A DNA stretch of 64,000 bases from the NCBI GenBank assembly GCA_963772335.1, contig CAVYXF010000003.1, positions 558,001-622,000 on the forward strand, read 5' to 3'. A model generated the notes under the pieces. It searched no databases, had not been told where the DNA came from, and saw nothing but the letters and a program-made list of their open reading frames with translations. The stretch is from CAVYXF01 sp963772335. Its GTDB lineage: Bacteria > Pseudomonadota > Alphaproteobacteria > Rhizobiales > Rhodomicrobiaceae. The translations under genes were made by a program, and so were the position numbers. Positions 62,050-64,000 of the stretch are shown piece by piece. Position 1 is the first letter of the stretch. Each line of letters starts with the position of its first letter.

Positions 62050-62783
62050 CCCGCATCCACCTCCGCGCGATTCAGCCAGTTGAAATAGACGGGAAAACCC
62101 TCCCCGGCGAGCATGCCAACCACCTCAATCAGCGGCAGTCCCACGACATTGGAATAGGAGCCGACGATCTTCTGCACAAAAGCCCCAGCAATGCCTTGCA
62201 CCGCGTAGCCGCCCGCTTTGCCGCGCCACTCGCCGCAAGCGAGATAGCTGTCGATCTCCTCGCGGGAAAGTCGTTTGAAGCGCACCCGCGTCTCAACGGT
62301 GCGCATGCGCAGCTTGTCCTCCGGCGTGATCAGCGCGACGGCGGTATAGACTTTGTGGGTGCGCCCGGAGAGCGTGGCGAGCGCCTTGGCCGCCTCGTCG
62401 AGATATTCGGGCTTGCCCAGCACCAGCCGGCCTATGGCAACCACCGTGTCGGCTGCCAGCACGAAGGTTTCATGCAGCTCCGGTTCTCGCACGATGCGCT
62501 CGCGCGCGGTGATCGCCTTCTCGCGTGCCAAGCGCTGCGCCAGAGTGCGGGGACGTTCGCCCTTCTTCGGCGTCTCATCGATGGACGCGGGGCGCAGCGC
62601 ATAAGGTTCAATGCCGACCTGCTCCAGGAGCCCGAGCCGACGCGGCGAGGCGCTGGCCAGCACAAGCCGGTGGCGCAAAGCGGTGCGGCGCGAGGCGCTC
62701 TCGCCTTTGGCAACAAAGGCCGTCGTCTCTGGGGCGGCAGCCTGGCTCGCTGCGGAGAGCAAGGCGTCCTTGGGCACAATCAT
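62046..62783 (-). CDS. maf: Maf-like nucleoside triphosphate pyrophosphatase
   Basis: 245 residues. Start of the domain LRHRLVLASASPRRLGLLEQVG, then PKKGERPRTLAQRLAREKA, LAADTVVAIG, LSGRTHKVYTAVAL, GKAGGYAVQGIAG and IVGSYSNVVGLPLIEV. Maf hydrolyses non-canonical or canonical (d)NTPs and affects septum formation. About 38 residues precede the domain; ATG 62783 is used for lack of a better start. First of the maf-yacG pair. Confidence 0.93.
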   Translation of the reverse strand: MIVPKDALLSAASQAAAPETTAFVAKGESASRRTALRHRLVLASASPRRLGLLEQVGIEPYALRPASIDETPKKGERPRTLAQRLAREKAITARERIVREPELHETFVLAADTVVAIGRLVLGKPEYLDEAAKALATLSGRTHKVYTAVALITPEDKLRMRTVETRVRFKRLSREEIDSYLACGEWRGKAGGYAVQGIAGAFVQKIVGSYSNVVGLPLIEVVGMLAGEGFPVYFNWLNRAEVDAG

Positions 62784-63014
62784 CTGGCACTGTTTCCGGG
62801 GCTGAATTGGGCTGAGCGGCGATCTGTAACGACCGCCTGCAATCGCCGGCGACTCTGGCCGGGGAGCCTGGCAAAATCAAGCCTCACTTCGCCGGGCGCT
62901 TTATGGCGCCCCGGAGCAGCTGACGCGCCGGCGTCGGGAGCCAGCTTCAATCGGGCCCAGCTTTCCGGTAGAGTGGAGAAATCCGGCATTTCTTACGCTC
63001 CGCGAGTAATACGC

Positions 63015-63572
63015 ATGATGCGAATGCACCGCGAACGGTCGCAGCTCCTTATCGTCGACCTTCAGGAGAAAGTCGCCCCACCCGTCCATAATATCGCCGC
63101 CGTTACTGCCATTTGCATCCGGCTCGTCCAGATGGCTGCGCGCCTCGGGGTGCCGATCACAATTTCTGAGCACTATCCCAAGGGGCTGGGGCGCACCATT
63201 GAGCCGTTGCGCGCCAGCCTGAGCCCGGATGTCGAAGTGCTGGAGAAGATTGGCTTCTCATGCATGCGCGAACCGGGTCTCCACCAGCGCTTCGATTCAT
63301 TGCGCGACCAAGGGCGCGGACAGGTCGCGGTTGCCGGCATCGAGGCCCATGTCTGCGTCGGGCAGACCGCACTTGACCTGCTTTCAGACGGATATGAGGT
63401 GTTTTTGGTCGCCGACGGCACCTCCGCGCGTTCGCCCCAGAGCCGCGATCTCGCCCTGACGCGCATCCGCCAGGCGGGCGGCTATGTCGTCGACAGCGAA
63501 ATGGTGATGTTCGAGTGGCTGGAAGAGGCCGGCACCCCGGAGTTCAAAGACCTGATTACCCTCCTGAAATAG
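63015..63572 (+). CDS. Isochorismatase-fold cysteine hydrolase
   Basis: 185 residues; starts at 63018 or 63024 are equally possible. LLIVDLQEKVAPP carries the catalytic Asp, SEHYPKGLGRT follows, and the nucleophile Cys lies in VAGIEAHVCVGQTALDLL; VFLVADGTSARSPQSRDLALTRI is the usual end. This is the YcaC/nicotinamidase-like group; substrate unknown. Divergent from maf across a 231-bp region. A terminator at 63713-63749 follows. Confidence 0.88.
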   Translation: MMRMHRERSQLLIVDLQEKVAPPVHNIAAVTAICIRLVQMAARLGVPITISEHYPKGLGRTIEPLRASLSPDVEVLEKIGFSCMREPGLHQRFDSLRDQGRGQVAVAGIEAHVCVGQTALDLLSDGYEVFLVADGTSARSPQSRDLALTRIRQAGGYVVDSEMVMFEWLEEAGTPEFKDLITLLK

Positions 63573-63712
63573 GAGGACGGGCGATCGGCAGCGCGAGATC
63601 GCGCTAAATTTTGCCTGAACACTCCGTTCATGGGGCGTTCATGCCCCTTAAGCCATTCTCAACCTGTCTGATCCCTGTATCATCCAAACGAACCTTTCCT
63701 CGGCAAGACGTG

Positions 63713-63749
63713 GGGGCGTGAAATTCAGGGAGTTCATGCCCCTCTTTTT
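63713..63749 (+). terminator. Rho-independent terminator
   Basis: GGGGCGTGAA, 10-nt loop, TTCATGCCCC (one wobble pair), then TCTTTTT. It lies 140 bp after the isochorismatase-fold gene and 80 bp before sodB. A related smaller hairpin GGGGC/GCCCC at 63632-63647 precedes it. Confidence 0.75.
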
Positions 63750-63828
63750 CCCGTCGCGTCTTGCTTCTGCGCTCCCGCAAGTCTACCGTGCCTTTCAGTA
63801 AATCCCCTGAGAGACGAAGGAGAGCGCC

Positions 63829-64000
63829 GTGGCCTTTGAACTCCCCGAACTTCCCTACTCTTACGACGCGTTGAAGCCCTACATGTCTGCTGAGACGCTC
63901 GAATACCATCATGACAAGCACCATCAGGCCTATGTCGATACGGGCAACAAGCTGCTCGCCGGCTCGGACCTGGAAGGCAAGAGCGTGGAGGAGATCGTCA
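63829..64000 (+). CDS. sodB: Fe/Mn superoxide dismutase (partial)
   Basis: First 57 codons, from a GTG with GAAGGAGA upstream; it runs off the right edge. FELPELPYSYDALKPYMSAETLEYHHDKHHQAYV contains the first metal-ligand His and the His-rich helix of Fe/Mn SODs. It converts superoxide to peroxide and oxygen. Metal type (Fe or Mn) depends on residues outside the window. Confidence 0.93.
   Translation, partial: MAFELPELPYSYDALKPYMSAETLEYHHDKHHQAYVDTGNKLLAGSDLEGKSVEEIV

Noticed and set aside
61995..63572. A 525-codon frame ending as the isochorismatase-fold protein
   Set aside because: The first two thirds are antisense to maf and have no domain; the real start is 63015-63024.

Overview
The window is GC-rich DNA from an alphaproteobacterium, most likely of the order Hyphomicrobiales (Rhizobiales). 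The pointers are a FixJ-type two-component pair, a HisKA_2/HWE-type soluble kinase, a DUF502 protein, a secreted S74-like tail-fibre-chaperone protein, an isoquinoline-oxidoreductase pair, and the core order maf, yacG, tRNA-Phe at the right end. No species can be named from the sequence alone.

Layout. 0.1-2 kb: a histidine kinase/response regulator pair and a decayed response regulator. 2-7 kb: secreted HAD phosphatase, S74-like protein, a secreted NTF2-like/acetoacetate-decarboxylase fusion and an aldehyde dehydrogenase. 7-11.5 kb: HlyD-type adaptor pair, DUF502, a TRAP permease remnant and an SMP-30 lactonase. 11.8-18.4 kb: two quinoprotein (PQQ) alcohol dehydrogenase cassettes facing each other, one with a PCuAC-like protein and a cytochrome c, the other with a Tat-exported Rieske protein. 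Both dehydrogenases carry the Asp-X-Asp signature associated with lanthanide use. 18.9-26 kb: a GH13 glucosidase and a nitrate reductase cluster (narH, narJ, narI, parvulin) whose catalytic gene narG is lost: only its 3' part remains, fused in frame to the start of nnrS. 26.7-31 kb: AraC regulator and a sugar-type ABC importer lacking an ATPase gene. 31-34.9 kb: a large winged-helix/ATPase regulator and a cysteine-rich regulator. 34.8-50.7 kb: catabolic genes (acyl-CoA dehydrogenase, alpha/beta hydrolases, molybdenum hydroxylases, epoxide hydrolases), many decayed: iorA/iorB is wrecked by deletion, inversion and stop codons, and one of three epoxide hydrolases is frameshifted. 51-57 kb: a caa3-type cytochrome oxidase operon. 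57-61.3 kb: packed insertion sequences (IS5, IS630, IS4, IS701). 61.3-61.7 kb: the C-terminus of a tyrosine integrase against the 3' end of tRNA-Phe. 61.8-64 kb: core genes yacG, maf, an isochorismatase-fold hydrolase and the start of sodB.

The simplest reading is that everything left of tRNA-Phe in this window is accessory DNA, possibly an island integrated at the tRNA and now decaying, with core chromosome to the right. The theme is periplasmic oxidation (quinoproteins, cytochromes, Rieske protein, caa3 oxidase) and breakdown of xenobiotic-like substrates.

The most useful new signal is a 16-bp element with core GATTCACARCGATTAA, present at four separate places (26.6, 36.3, 40.5 and 50.9 kb). 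At each it points toward a gene starting 95-225 bp downstream. Three of the four copies also have an upstream TTCACC-like half-site exactly 10 bp away. This suggests an undescribed regulon linking the AraC/ABC, alpha/beta-hydrolase, HWE-kinase and epoxide-hydrolase units.
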